Origin: Hymenobacter lapidiphilus | GTDB lineage: Bacteria; Bacteroidota; Bacteroidia; Cytophagales; Hymenobacteraceae | Direction of reading: 5' to 3' | Assembly: GCF_013377885.1 (NCBI RefSeq) | Contig: NZ_JABKAU010000014.1 | Span: 50,905-114,904, forward strand | DNA: 64,000 bases | Part shown: in pieces, positions 34,859-44,143 of the stretch | Position numbering within the stretch: the stretch's first letter is position 1 | Layout of the letters: each line of letters opens with the position of its first letter | The notes under the pieces: model-generated | What the model saw: only the letters and a program-made list of their open reading frames with translations | What the model was told of the DNA's origin: nothing | The model's database searches: none | Translations under genes and position numbers: made by a program

Positions 34859-37474
34859 ATGACTACTCTTCTTCGCCCCACGCCCGTGCCGCTGTGGCGC
34901 CGGGTACTGCCGCACCTGCTGGCGCTGCTGTTTTTCCTGACGCTGGCCAGCGTGTATTTCGCCCCGATTCTGTTCGAGGACCAAACCCTGGCCCAGCACG
35001 ATATCGTGCAGTTCAACGGGGGTGCCCGCGAGGCGGCCCAGTTCCGCGAGGCCACCGGCGAGGAGGCGCTCTGGACCAACTCCATGTTCTCGGGCATGCC
35101 CACCTACCTCATCAGCACCCGCTTTCCGGGCGATTTGAGCATTTACCTGCACAAGCTGTTCACGCTCGATTTGCCGGCCGTAGTGGCCAACCTGTTTCTG
35201 GCGCTGGTGTGCGGCTACGCGCTGGGGCTGGCGCTGGGCCTCTCGCCGCTGCTGAGCGTGGTAGGCGCGGTGGCGCTGGGCTTCACGAGCTACAACCTGA
35301 TTATTCTGGCCGCCGGCCACAACACCAAGAGCCTGGCGCTGGCCTACGCGCCGCTGGTGCTGGCGGGCCTGCTGGTCACGTTCCGGCGCAACAAGTGGCT
35401 GGGCATGGCGCTGTTCACGCTGGGGCTGGCCATGAACATCCGCTCCAATCACCTCCAGATAACCTATTACCTGCTGCTACTGGTGCTGGTGTTTGGGGTA
35501 GTAGAGCTGGTTTTTGCATTCAAGGAGAAGCGCCTACCCGAGTTTTTCACGCGCACGGCCCTGCTAGCCGTGGGGGCGTTGCTGGCGGCAGGCGTGAGCT
35601 TCGGCCGCCTGTATACCACGCTCGAGTACGGTCAGTACAGCATCCGGGGCCGCTCGGAGCTGACCACGCCGCCACCCGCCGCGCCCGGCCAGCCCACTTC
35701 GCAGGACCCGATAGACGAGGGGTCGGGCCTCAACCGCGAGTACGCCTTCAGTTACAGCTACGGCATCGGCGAAACGGCTACCCTGCTGATTCCTAATTTC
35801 TACGGGGGTGCTTCGCAGATGAAGCTGAGCGAGAATTCGGCTACCGGCAAAGCCCTGGTGGCCGCCGGCGTACCGCCCGCCCAGCTGACCGATTATCTGG
35901 CCCAGATGCCGACCTACTGGGGCGACCAGCCCATTACGAGCGGGCCGGTGTACGTGGGCGCGGTGGTGTTTTTCCTGTTCGTACTGGGGCTGATGGTGGC
36001 CGACCGCCGCACCCGCATCTGGCTGCTGGTGGGCACGCTGCTGTCCATTGTACTGGCTTGGGGCAAGAACTTCGAGACATTTAACTACCTGATGTTCGAC
36101 CTGTTCCCGGGCTACAACAAGTTCCGGGCCGTGAGCATGGCGCTGGTAATTGCCCAGCTGGCCATGCCGGTGCTGGCGGTGCTGGCCTTGGCGCGGGTGC
36201 TGCGGGGCCGCCCCGGCTTCGCGCCGGCCACTCCGGCGGCGCCCATCAGCAGCCACCCCAGCCTGGCTGCCCTAGCCGGCCGGCCGCAGGATGATACGGA
36301 TACGGCCTACCTGAAAAAGCACGTGCTGCGGGCCCTGGCCATCACGGCCGGCCTGTGCGTACTGGCCTTGCTGGTGGGTCTGGTTTCCGATTTTGCCGCC
36401 CCCATTGATGCCCAGTTGCAGCAGGGCGGCTTCCCGCTCGAAGCCATCCGAGCCGACCGTTCCTCTATGCTCAACAGTGACGTGTTCCGCTCGCTGCTGT
36501 TTATGGCGCTGGCGGCCGGGGTGCTGTGGTTTTTCCTGCAGCGCAAGCTTTCCACCGGTATGGCTGCCGCGCTGGTGGGTTTGCTCACGCTGGTTGACTT
36601 GTGGGGCGTAGATAAGCGCTACCTCAACGACGACAATTTCCAGCGCGAAACCGTGGCCGAGCAGTTCGTGCCTTCGGCTACCGACCAGCAGATTCTGCAG
36701 GACAAGGACTTGAGCTACCGGGTGCTGAACATGGCTAACCCCTTCAACGACGCTCAGACGTCCTACTACCATAAGAGCATCGGGGGCTACCACGGCGCCA
36801 AGCTGCGCCGCTACCAGGACCTTATTGAGCGCCAGATTTCGCCCCAGCTCCAGCGCATCTATACCGAGAACCGGCCCGATGCGGCCCCGGTGCTCAACAT
36901 GCTCAACACCCGCTACCTTATCACGCCGCCCGCCGAGAAGCAGCCCGCCCAAGCCATCCGCAATCCCGGCGCGCTGGGCAACGCCTGGTACGTGAGCCAG
37001 GTGCAAACCGTGCAGAGTCCCGACCAGGAAATCAAGGCCCTGACGACGCTCGACCCCGCTACCACGGCCGTTGTGGACGCCAGCAAGTTCCCTGGTCTGA
37101 AGGCCAGCTACGCCGCCGAGGGCTCTACCATCGCCCTGACCAAGTACTCGCCCAACGCCCTCACCTACCGCACCACCGCCGTGCAGAACGGGCTGGCGGT
37201 GTTCTCGGAAATCTACTACGCCGACGGCTGGCAGGCTTACTTAGATGGCAAGCCCGTGCAGCATCTGCGGGTTAATTACGTACTACGGGCCATGCCGGTA
37301 CCGGCCGGTACGCACACCATCGAGTTCAAGTTTGAGCCCACCGCCTACGCGCTGGGCAACACCGTGTCGTTGGTATCGTCGGTGCTACTGATCTTGTTGC
37401 TGCTGGGAGCCGCCTATTACGCCATCCGGGTTCAGCCAGCCAGCGAGCAGTTGGGCGAGTTGTTGGCAGGATGA
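34859..37474 (+). CDS. YfhO family membrane protein
   Basis: The 871-residue protein has about 13 hydrophobic helices and a periplasmic C-terminal domain. YfhO features are AQHDIVQFNGGAREAAQFRE near the start, the loop TNSMFSGMPTYLIS, and at the end AVFSEIYYADGWQAYLDGKP and VPAGTHTIEFKFEPTAYALG before the last helix. YfhO proteins resemble GT-C type glycosyltransferases and in Gram-positives take part in lipoteichoic-acid glycosylation; substrate in Bacteroidota is unknown. A TACCTTCG element lies about 40 bp before the ATG. Confidence 0.88.
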   Translation: MTTLLRPTPVPLWRRVLPHLLALLFFLTLASVYFAPILFEDQTLAQHDIVQFNGGAREAAQFREATGEEALWTNSMFSGMPTYLISTRFPGDLSIYLHKLFTLDLPAVVANLFLALVCGYALGLALGLSPLLSVVGAVALGFTSYNLIILAAGHNTKSLALAYAPLVLAGLLVTFRRNKWLGMALFTLGLAMNIRSNHLQITYYLLLLVLVFGVVELVFAFKEKRLPEFFTRTALLAVGALLAAGVSFGRLYTTLEYGQYSIRGRSELTTPPPAAPGQPTSQDPIDEGSGLNREYAFSYSYGIGETATLLIPNFYGGASQMKLSENSATGKALVAAGVPPAQLTDYLAQMPTYWGDQPITSGPVYVGAVVFFLFVLGLMVADRRTRIWLLVGTLLSIVLAWGKNFETFNYLMFDLFPGYNKFRAVSMALVIAQLAMPVLAVLALARVLRGRPGFAPATPAAPISSHPSLAALAGRPQDDTDTAYLKKHVLRALAITAGLCVLALLVGLVSDFAAPIDAQLQQGGFPLEAIRADRSSMLNSDVFRSLLFMALAAGVLWFFLQRKLSTGMAAALVGLLTLVDLWGVDKRYLNDDNFQRETVAEQFVPSATDQQILQDKDLSYRVLNMANPFNDAQTSYYHKSIGGYHGAKLRRYQDLIERQISPQLQRIYTENRPDAAPVLNMLNTRYLITPPAEKQPAQAIRNPGALGNAWYVSQVQTVQSPDQEIKALTTLDPATTAVVDASKFPGLKASYAAEGSTIALTKYSPNALTYRTTAVQNGLAVFSEIYYADGWQAYLDGKPVQHLRVNYVLRAMPVPAGTHTIEFKFEPTAYALGNTVSLVSSVLLILLLLGAAYYAIRVQPASEQLGELLAG

Positions 37475-37510
37475 ATGGTAAATGAGTGACTCGGTGTGAG
37501 TGAAACGGTT

Positions 37511-37599
37511 TGTCATCCTGAGCGGAGCGAAGGACCTGGTGAGAAGGTAACGTCATTAAATACCATCTCTGCAGGTCCTTCGCTGCGCTCAGGATGACA
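37511..37599. repeat. Inverted repeat, family B (TGTCATCCTGAG type)
   Basis: The left arm starts TGTCATCCTGAGCGGAGCGA and the right arm ends TGCGCTCAGGATGACA; they are complementary for about 30 bp with a few mismatches and an irregular centre. It sits between the YfhO stop (37474) and the next ATG (37623). The centre differs from the copy at 26549-26637. Confidence 0.88.
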
Positions 37600-37622
37600 G
37601 GCATGGAGTTAGCTTTCCCAAC

Positions 37623-38528
37623 ATGAACTCACAGGCTCCCGAACTCATCATTTCCGAACTTGGCGAGCACCACGGCGTGCAGTTCCTGCTGGCCCGCGAC
37701 GAGCTGACGCACCCGGAGCTGCCGGGCAACAAGTGGCGCAAGCTGAAGCACAACCTGCAGGAAGCCGACCGGCTGGGGCTGAACACGCTGCTGACCTTCG
37801 GCGGGGCCTATTCCAACCACCTGGCGGCCGTGGCGGCAGCGGGCCGCCTGCTGGGCCGCCGCACCGTGGGCTTCGTGCGCGGCGACGAGCTGGCCAGCCG
37901 GCCCCTCAACTCCACCCTAACCCGCGCCCGCGCCGACGGCATGGAGCTGCACTTCCTCGACCGCGAAACCTACCGCCGCAAGCACGAGCCGGAAGTGCTG
38001 ACCGCTTTTCTGCGCGAAACGGGCCCGGCTTACGTGTTGCCCGAAGGCGGCACCAACGCCCTCGCCCTGCCCGGCTGTGCCGAGCTGGCCCGCCAGCTGC
38101 TGGCCCGCACCACTTTCGACGTGCTGGCCGTGGCCTGCGGCACCGGTGGCACGCTGGCCGGCCTGCTCACCGGCCTCGACGGCCAGCGCCAGGCCCTGGG
38201 CGTAGCCGCCCTCAAAGGCGCCGATTTCCTGCGCGCCGATATAGACCAGCTCACCCAACAGGCCACCGGCCGCACATACACCAACTGGGAGCTGCACACC
38301 GACTACCACGGCGGTGGTTACGCCCGTCTCTCGCCGGAGCTGCGGCAGTTTATCGGCGGGTTCCAACAGCGTCACGGCATCCTGCTCGACCCGATTTACA
38401 CCAGCAAGTTGCTTTTCGGGATGTTTGATTTAGCGGCGAAGGGCCATTTCCAGCGCGGCAGCACGGTTATGGCCATCCACACCGGCGGCCTGCAGGCCTG
38501 GGGCGGGTTTGGGGGCGCGCCGGGCTAA
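37623..38528 (+). CDS. ACC deaminase / D-cysteine desulfhydrase family PLP enzyme
   Basis: The 301-residue protein belongs to fold-type II PLP enzymes. It has LPGNKWRKLKHNL (the lysine of the NKWRK motif, 37-41, holds PLP), TFGGAYSNHLAAVAAAGRLL, the phosphate-binding AVACGTGGTLAGLL and the C-terminal IHTGGLQAWGGFGG. Known activities are ACC deamination and desulfhydration of D-cysteine. The exact substrate cannot be chosen from sequence. No operon partners are evident. Confidence 0.85.
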   Translation: MNSQAPELIISELGEHHGVQFLLARDELTHPELPGNKWRKLKHNLQEADRLGLNTLLTFGGAYSNHLAAVAAAGRLLGRRTVGFVRGDELASRPLNSTLTRARADGMELHFLDRETYRRKHEPEVLTAFLRETGPAYVLPEGGTNALALPGCAELARQLLARTTFDVLAVACGTGGTLAGLLTGLDGQRQALGVAALKGADFLRADIDQLTQQATGRTYTNWELHTDYHGGGYARLSPELRQFIGGFQQRHGILLDPIYTSKLLFGMFDLAAKGHFQRGSTVMAIHTGGLQAWGGFGGAPG

Positions 38529-38657
38529 GTGAGCTTCACGCTGCAGGCGCATGCCCTGCAGATGGAGGAAGCCGGCTAAACGCCTGAAGCTTGGGTTCAA
38601 TTCGCCGTCAGACGTGTTTCGCACGTATCATACCTGAACTCAATTACTCCTTACCTG

Positions 38658-39287
38658 ATGCCCCAACTACTGCGCCGCCTGTTGCCACTGCTGTTTCTGG
38701 TAGGACTAGGGTGGTTTCTCTGGACCAAAGTGCGCCCCGCGCTGGCCGACTTCGAGAACCCGCTCGACCCCGCGCCCCGCGTAACCGTCACCCATAATAC
38801 GGTGCTGCAAAAGGTGGAGGCGCTGGGCCGCATGGAGCTGGTGCGCTACGAGTTCCGCGACGTGGTGGAGTATAAAAAGAGCACCTACCGCTTCCTGCCC
38901 GACGCCAAAGTGGCCCTCATTGTGGCCGGCAACGCCATCGGCTGCCTCGATTTGCGCAAGCTGCGCCCTCAGGATGTGGTGCTGGAAGGCGACTCGATAG
39001 TGCGCGTAGCCCTGCCGGCGCCCGAACTGTGCGTGTGGCAGATTGACCACAGCAAAAGTAAAGTCTACAGCATCGAAAACGGCTTTTTCCAGGATGCCGA
39101 GCTGGTGGATGCCGGCTACAAGTACGCCGAGCAGAACGTGCGCCGCGCCGCCCTCAACTCCGGTATTCTGGCCCAGACCGAGCAGAACGCCCAGCAAATC
39201 CTCAAGCCCATGCTCGAAACCATGACCGGCCGCCGGGTGATTTTGAGTCGACAGATGCAGAACCCGCAGCTACCGGCGAAGCAATAA
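38658..39287 (+). CDS. DUF4230 domain protein
   Basis: The 209-residue product has an N-terminal membrane anchor (about 5-23) and a DUF4230 domain: VLQKVEALGRMELVRYEFRD, VALIVAGNAIGCLDLRKLRP, VVLEGDSIVRVALPAPELCV and YAEQNVRRAALNSGILAQTE. DUF4230 proteins are widespread in Bacteroidota and Firmicutes but have no known function. The last A of the TAA stop is the first base of a family A repeat. Confidence 0.87.
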   Translation: MPQLLRRLLPLLFLVGLGWFLWTKVRPALADFENPLDPAPRVTVTHNTVLQKVEALGRMELVRYEFRDVVEYKKSTYRFLPDAKVALIVAGNAIGCLDLRKLRPQDVVLEGDSIVRVALPAPELCVWQIDHSKSKVYSIENGFFQDAELVDAGYKYAEQNVRRAALNSGILAQTEQNAQQILKPMLETMTGRRVILSRQMQNPQLPAKQ

Positions 39288-39543
39288 GAACGGTGTAGGG
39301 GCGGGGCTTGTCCACGCCCGCCGTTGAACAGAATCGTTGGGATAGTGAAGCTGTTTAGGAAGTCAACTAGAACGTCATGCTGAGCTTGTCGAAGCATCTC
39401 TACTGCTTTGTAGTGGGGCGTTCAACGAGGCAGTAGAGATGCTTCGACAAGCTCAGCATGACGTTCATTTAAATAGCAGACACTTCCTAAACAGCTTCAG
39501 TACATACGGCGGGCGGGGACAAGCCCCGCCCCTACATCGTTCT
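39287..39543. repeat. Triple-nested inverted repeat (families A and B combined)
   Basis: Three sets of arms lie one inside another. The outer family A arms start AGAACGGTGTAGGGGCGGGG (39287) and end CCGCCCCTACATCGTTCT (39543). The middle arms, TGAAGCTGTTTAGGAAGT (39346-39363) and its complement (39482-39499), are 18 bp perfect. The inner arms (39370-39406 and 39430-39466) are 37 bp perfect and of family B (AACGTCATGCTGAGC type). It fills the gap between convergent genes. Confidence 0.93.
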
Positions 39544-39546
39544 GGC

Positions 39547-40050
39547 TTACTCGTCGTCGTCCTCAGGCTCTTTGCCCAAATCATCGAGAGCCATTTTAAT
39601 CAGGTCCTGCTCGTAGCCTTTGCCCATCAGGTATACCTGTATTTTCTGGCGACGCTTGCCGGGGTGGCGCTCCTTTTCCTGGCGGTCCTTCTTTTCGAGC
39701 AGGTCCACTAGGTTCTGGTAGTACTGGTCGCCGTCGATTTCCTTCATGCCCGACTTGATGCAATAGTCGGAAATACCTTTTTGCTTGAGCTCCTGCATAA
39801 TGCGGCGGCGCCCCCACTTCTTCTGGCTGTAGTGGCCGCGCACGTATGCTTGGGCGAAACGCTCTTCGTCGAGCAGCTTTTCGCGGCTCAGACGGATGAT
39901 GATTTCGCCCGCTTCGTCTTCGTTGAGGCCGTAGCTGCGCAGCTTGGACTCCACCTCCTTCTGGTAGCGCTCCTGATAGGCGCAGAACTCGGCAATTTTG
40001 CGCAGGGCCTCGGTGGGGGTGTAAAACTTGGGAGCGGCGGGTTTGAACAT
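39547..40050 (-). CDS. recX: Regulatory protein RecX
   Basis: The 167-residue product has the three-helix RecX repeats: RKIAEFCAYQERYQKEVESK, LREKLLDEERFAQAYVRGHY-like helix pairs and SQKKWGRRRIMQELKQKGIS, the most conserved motif of the family. RecX modulates RecA filaments. recA is not in the window. The ATG at 40050 was preferred to the frame opening at 40113. Confidence 0.9.
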   Translation of the reverse strand: MFKPAAPKFYTPTEALRKIAEFCAYQERYQKEVESKLRSYGLNEDEAGEIIIRLSREKLLDEERFAQAYVRGHYSQKKWGRRRIMQELKQKGISDYCIKSGMKEIDGDQYYQNLVDLLEKKDRQEKERHPGKRRQKIQVYLMGKGYEQDLIKMALDDLGKEPEDDDE

Positions 40051-40227
40051 AGCGGGCGGCTTCGAAAAGTTGGGAGCGAAACAAGATACAGACCTCAACA
40101 ACAAGCCGCTCAAAATAGCTCACCGGCTGCTTCGGAAGCTACTTTCTTTTGCCGACGGACTACCCCTGGGCAACTGTAAATCAATTGTTTTGCTCTTACT
40201 TGCATGGTCTGTTATTCTACGCCTCGT

Positions 40228-42876
40228 ATGCCCCTGCTGTATTTGCGCCCTGCCGTTGTGTTTCTGTTGCTACTGAGCACCTTGCTGGCCGGGCCGGCCT
40301 GGGGCGGGGTGGTGCGCGGCCGCCTCTCCGACCCCAAGGGCGAGGGGCTGGCCTTCGCCAACGTGGCTGTGCGCGGCACCACCACCAGTACCGCCGCCAA
40401 CGAGCAGGGCAACTACCAGCTGCGCCTGGCGGCCGGCACCTACGAGTTGGTGTTTCAGTACGTGGGCTACCGGCCCAGCCTGCAAACGGTGCGCGTAGCC
40501 GGCGGCGACACGGCCACGGTGCTCAACGTGACGCTACAGCCCGAAAACTACCAGCTACGCGAAGTGGTGGTACGCGGCTCCGACAAAGACCCCGCCTACG
40601 CCATCATTCAGCAGGCCATGCAGTGGCGCCGCTACCACGAGCGCGAAGTGGCGGCCTTCAAAGCCCGCACCTACGTGAAAACGCTGGCCCGCTTCTCCGA
40701 CGTACCGGGCAAGATTTTGGGTCTCGTGAAAGTGGGCCCCGACATCAAGCCGGGCATTTTTTACCTCTCCGAATCGGTGTCGGAGCTGAGTTTCCGGCAG
40801 CCCAACGTGGTGCAGGAGCGCATGATTTCTTCGCGGGTGAGCGGCGACGCCCGGGGCATGAGCTTCAACCGCGTCGGGGCCGGCGAGGGCCTCAATTTCT
40901 ACCAGAACCTGCTAAAAGCCCGCTTTTCGGAGCGCGGCTTTGTGTCGCCGATTGCCAGCAACGCCTTTCTGTTTTACCGCTACGAACTGGAGGGCAGCAG
41001 TCAGCGGGATGGCCTGCTGATTCATAAAATCAAAGTAACGCCGCGCCGGAGCGCCGACCCGGTATTTGCCGGCCACATCTACGTGGTCGATGGCACCTGG
41101 CGGCTGCAGTCGGTGTCGCTGGATTTGAGCAAGAGCGCGCAGATTGATTACGTCGACCGCCTGCACATCGAGCAGCTGTTTGTGCCCGCGCCGGGGCCGT
41201 CGGATGTGTGGGTGATGCAGTCGCAGCGGATTACGGTGAACTTCACGGCCTTCGGTTTCAAGGGCAGCGGCTACACGACGGCCGTGCTCTCCAACTACCG
41301 CGTTACGCCCACCTTCCCCAACCGCCCTGCTCCTACCCTGGCCCCCACGCCCCCGGTGGCCGACGATGCGCCCGTAACCCGCGAAACCGTGGCCGACGTG
41401 AAGCGCCAGCGGCCCGACCTGAGCGGCCTGAGCCGGGCCGTGCGTCGCCAGACCAAACAGGCCGAGCAGGCCAGCGCCCGCGACACCAGCGGCGTGGGCC
41501 GGCTGCGCAAAGGCGAGGTGATGCTGGTGGAAAAGGCTGCCAATGAGCGCGACACCGCCTACTGGGCCACCATCCGCCCCACGCCGCTCACCGACGAGGA
41601 GCAGCTGGACTACCGCGTGAAGGACAGCACCGAGGTCATCCGCAAGTCGCGGCCCTACCAGGACTCGCTGGACCGCAAGCGCAACGAGTTGGGCGTGGGC
41701 GAGCTGCTGCTGACGGGCTACACCTACAGCCGCACCTTCGAGAAGCGCAGCTGGTACGTGGCCCCGGTGTTCAACATCCTCAACTACAATACCGTCGAGG
41801 GCGTGGTGCTCAACCCCGAGGCCACCTTCACGCAGCGCACCGAAGACCGGCGCACCTGGTCGGTTACGCCGAGTCTGCGCTACGGCTTCAGCAGCGAGCG
41901 GCTGAGCCCGAGCGTAACGGCCAGCTGGCAGCGCGACCCTGTGCGGTTGAGCCGGCTGCTGGTGCGGGTGGGCCGCACCGTTGAAAACTTCGACCGTAGC
42001 AGCCAGCTCACGCCCTTCATCAACAGCTACTACACGCTGCTCGAAAACCGCAACTACGCCAAGCTCTACCGCCGCGACGGCGCGGCGCTGGGCTACCAGT
42101 GGGAGCCGCTCAACGGCCTCACGCTGCTGGCCCGCGCCAGCTACGATGTGCGCCACGAGCTGCAGAACACCACTACCAAACTGCTCCGCGACGCGCCAGA
42201 CCGCGCCTTTACGCCCAACGAGCCGGTGGCGGCCGAGCTACCCGGCGGCACTGGCTTCGGCAGCAGCCGCGCCCTAAGCACCGAGCTGACGGCCAGCTTC
42301 CAGCCCGGCCAGAAGTACATTACGCGGCCCACCGGCAAGTTCAACCTGGGCTCAAAGCTGCCCACTTTCTCCTTTACCTGGCGGCAGGGAATTGGCAGCG
42401 TGCTGAGCTCCGATGTGCGCTACACGCTGCTGGAGGCTGGGTTGCGGCAATCGGTGTCGTTTGGTTTGCTGGGCACGAGCAACTACCGGGTGGCGGCTGG
42501 CTTCTTCCCCGGCTCACCTCAACTATCCTTCATGGATTTCCGCCACTTCAGCGGCAACCGCACCTACCTGGCCGCCGACTTCAGCCAGTTTCAGCTGCTC
42601 GACTACTACCGTTTCAGCACCGCCGACCGGTTTGTGGAGGCGCACTACAACCACCATTTCAACGGCTTCCTGCTGAACAAAATACCGCTGCTACGCCACC
42701 TGAAGTGGCAGGAAGTGGCCTCGCTCAACTACCTCACCACGCCCGCCGCCGGCCACTACCTGGAGCTGGGTGCAGGCATCGAACACATCTTCAAAGTCAT
42801 GCGGGTTGATTTTTACACCAGCCTGCAATCGGGCCGCCGCGCCGGCACCGGCATCCGGGTAGGCCTCGGAATTTAG
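40228..42876 (+). CDS. DUF5686 outer-membrane protein with carboxypeptidase-regulatory-like domain
   Basis: The 882-residue protein has a signal peptide (about 1-26) and a CarboxypepD_reg-like domain (about 28-115: VRGRLSDPKGEGLAFANVAV, GNYQLRLAAGTYELVFQYVG). A long DUF5686 region follows (DPAYAIIQQAMQWRRYHERE, IYVVDGTWRLQSVSLDLSKS). Its C-terminal half is barrel-like and ends in a strand RAGTGIRVGLGI. It is probably an outer-membrane barrel of unknown role, common in Bacteroidota. The stop TAG overlaps the first bases of a family A repeat. Start chosen to keep the signal peptide. Confidence 0.85.
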   Translation: MPLLYLRPAVVFLLLLSTLLAGPAWGGVVRGRLSDPKGEGLAFANVAVRGTTTSTAANEQGNYQLRLAAGTYELVFQYVGYRPSLQTVRVAGGDTATVLNVTLQPENYQLREVVVRGSDKDPAYAIIQQAMQWRRYHEREVAAFKARTYVKTLARFSDVPGKILGLVKVGPDIKPGIFYLSESVSELSFRQPNVVQERMISSRVSGDARGMSFNRVGAGEGLNFYQNLLKARFSERGFVSPIASNAFLFYRYELEGSSQRDGLLIHKIKVTPRRSADPVFAGHIYVVDGTWRLQSVSLDLSKSAQIDYVDRLHIEQLFVPAPGPSDVWVMQSQRITVNFTAFGFKGSGYTTAVLSNYRVTPTFPNRPAPTLAPTPPVADDAPVTRETVADVKRQRPDLSGLSRAVRRQTKQAEQASARDTSGVGRLRKGEVMLVEKAANERDTAYWATIRPTPLTDEEQLDYRVKDSTEVIRKSRPYQDSLDRKRNELGVGELLLTGYTYSRTFEKRSWYVAPVFNILNYNTVEGVVLNPEATFTQRTEDRRTWSVTPSLRYGFSSERLSPSVTASWQRDPVRLSRLLVRVGRTVENFDRSSQLTPFINSYYTLLENRNYAKLYRRDGAALGYQWEPLNGLTLLARASYDVRHELQNTTTKLLRDAPDRAFTPNEPVAAELPGGTGFGSSRALSTELTASFQPGQKYITRPTGKFNLGSKLPTFSFTWRQGIGSVLSSDVRYTLLEAGLRQSVSFGLLGTSNYRVAAGFFPGSPQLSFMDFRHFSGNRTYLAADFSQFQLLDYYRFSTADRFVEAHYNHHFNGFLLNKIPLLRHLKWQEVASLNYLTTPAAGHYLELGAGIEHIFKVMRVDFYTSLQSGRRAGTGIRVGLGI

Positions 42877-42976
42877 AACGATGTAGGGGCGGGGCTTGTC
42901 CCCGCCCGCCGTCGAACGGAACCTGACGTGGTCGTTCAATGGCGGGCGGGGACAAGCCCCGCCCCTACACCGTTCT
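42875..42976. repeat. Inverted repeat, family A copy 4
   Basis: Arms of about 44 bp start AGAACGATGTAGGGGCGGGG (42875) and end CCGCCCCTACACCGTTCT (42976), with a short spacer around GAACCTGACGTGG. It begins on the last two bases of the DUF5686 stop codon and ends 7 bp before the stop of the convergent DUF4834 gene. Confidence 0.93.
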
Positions 42977-42983
42977 TTTTAAC

Positions 42984-43271
42984 TTACTGTTTCACTTCCT
43001 CGAAATCGACGTACTCGCCGCCTTTGAACTCCTTGGTATCGGGTTCGGCCTGGGGTGGTACGAAGTCGACGTGGACTTCGCCGGGGGCCGTAGCGGGGCG
43101 AGTGGCCGACGGGCGGGGTGGCGGTTGGGTGAACGGGCTCTGCCCGAACTGCTGTCCGAATTTTTGCGCCTGCTTCTTCACCAGTGCCTTCACTGCCCAG
43201 CGCAATACCACGGGCAGAATGTAGCGGCTCACGAGCCAGATAACGAGCAGAATTATCAGGAATTTGGCCAT
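42984..43271 (-). CDS. DUF4834 family small membrane protein
   Basis: The 95-residue product has one N-terminal transmembrane helix (about 4-24), a basic Lys/Gln-rich stretch, a Pro-rich linker and the conserved tail KGGEYVDFEEVKQ. It matches the DUF4834 layout of Bacteroidota. It follows the FkbM gene by 24 bp, so cotranscription is likely. Function unknown. Confidence 0.82.
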   Translation of the reverse strand: MAKFLIILLVIWLVSRYILPVVLRWAVKALVKKQAQKFGQQFGQSPFTQPPPRPSATRPATAPGEVHVDFVPPQAEPDTKEFKGGEYVDFEEVKQ

Positions 43272-43295
43272 GGCAACGAAACCGAAAGGGGCGGC

Positions 43296-44048
43296 TCAGG
43301 AAACAGGTTGAAAATAGAAATCGGCCGTAACGGCGCTGTTGAGCTGCTCTTCGGAGCAGGCTACGAGTTCAGAACGCGCCGAGAGCACAAATGGTTTGTA
43401 GCCCAGGCCGGCCAGCAGCGCTACCACCTGCCGGCGGTTTTCAAGGCCATTGAGCTCCGTCTGAATCAGGGGGCGGCAGCGGCGCAGGGTGGCCTGCATG
43501 TTGGCAAACACCACCGATTCGAAACCCTCCACATCGCACTTCACGAAATCGAGGCGGGGCAGGTCGGCCAGCAGCTCGTCGGGCACGCGCATGGGCACCT
43601 CGTAGGTGCGGGCGTAGATTTCGGTGGGGCTGCTGGCGGCAATTTTGGTCATGCCGTGGTGTAGCAGGCCGGCGCGCTCGGGCGTACCCATCTGCACAGT
43701 AGTGTTTTCGCTGCCCAAAGCATACGGCAGCAGCGTGAGGTTGTCGTGGCCGCTAAGCCGCACGTTATCGTGCCAGATGGCCTGGAACGCCGGTATCGGC
43801 TCCACGGCCAGCACCCGGCCCGTGGGCCCCACCAGCCGCGAAAGCGCCACCGAGTAGTAGCCCAGGTTGGCCCCGATATCGAGGCACACGAAGCCGGGCC
43901 GCACGAGTTTCTTCAGGAAAAACAGCTCGGGATACTTGTTGCGGCCCCAGCCCGCGCCCACCAGCCGCAGATACACGCGGCTCACGAGCCGGATGTAGCG
44001 CTCGAAGCCCAGGGTGCGCACCAGCAGTTTACGAATCGATTTTACCAT
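43296..44048 (-). CDS. FkbM family methyltransferase
   Basis: The 250-residue product has the class I methyltransferase motif VCLDIGANLGYYSVALSRLV, post-I acidic GRVLAVEPIPAF and FVKCDVEGFESVVFANMQAT, which is the FkbM signature. Members O-methylate sugars or polyketides, but a specific acceptor cannot be named. The ATG at 44048 was chosen; a CATCTTTG element (44057-44064) lies 8 bp before it. The gene is divergent from tRNA-Thr. Confidence 0.85.
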   Translation of the reverse strand: MVKSIRKLLVRTLGFERYIRLVSRVYLRLVGAGWGRNKYPELFFLKKLVRPGFVCLDIGANLGYYSVALSRLVGPTGRVLAVEPIPAFQAIWHDNVRLSGHDNLTLLPYALGSENTTVQMGTPERAGLLHHGMTKIAASSPTEIYARTYEVPMRVPDELLADLPRLDFVKCDVEGFESVVFANMQATLRRCRPLIQTELNGLENRRQVVALLAGLGYKPFVLSARSELVACSEEQLNSAVTADFYFQPVS

Positions 44049-44143
44049 GCTACCCGCAAAGATGCCGCAAAGCCCCGGAACCACCCAAAGCCGGGCCCCG
44101 AAAAAAAACGTTGGGCGCTTATGCGGTATGCGTCCGGCTGTCT

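Noticed and set aside
39287..39543. CRISPR array
   Set aside because: The repeated units are inverted, not direct, with no regular spacers and no cas genes.
40912..42156. 414-codon minus-strand frame within the DUF5686 gene
   Set aside because: The plus-strand gene has signal peptide, regulatory domain and barrel; the minus frame shows only shadow composition.
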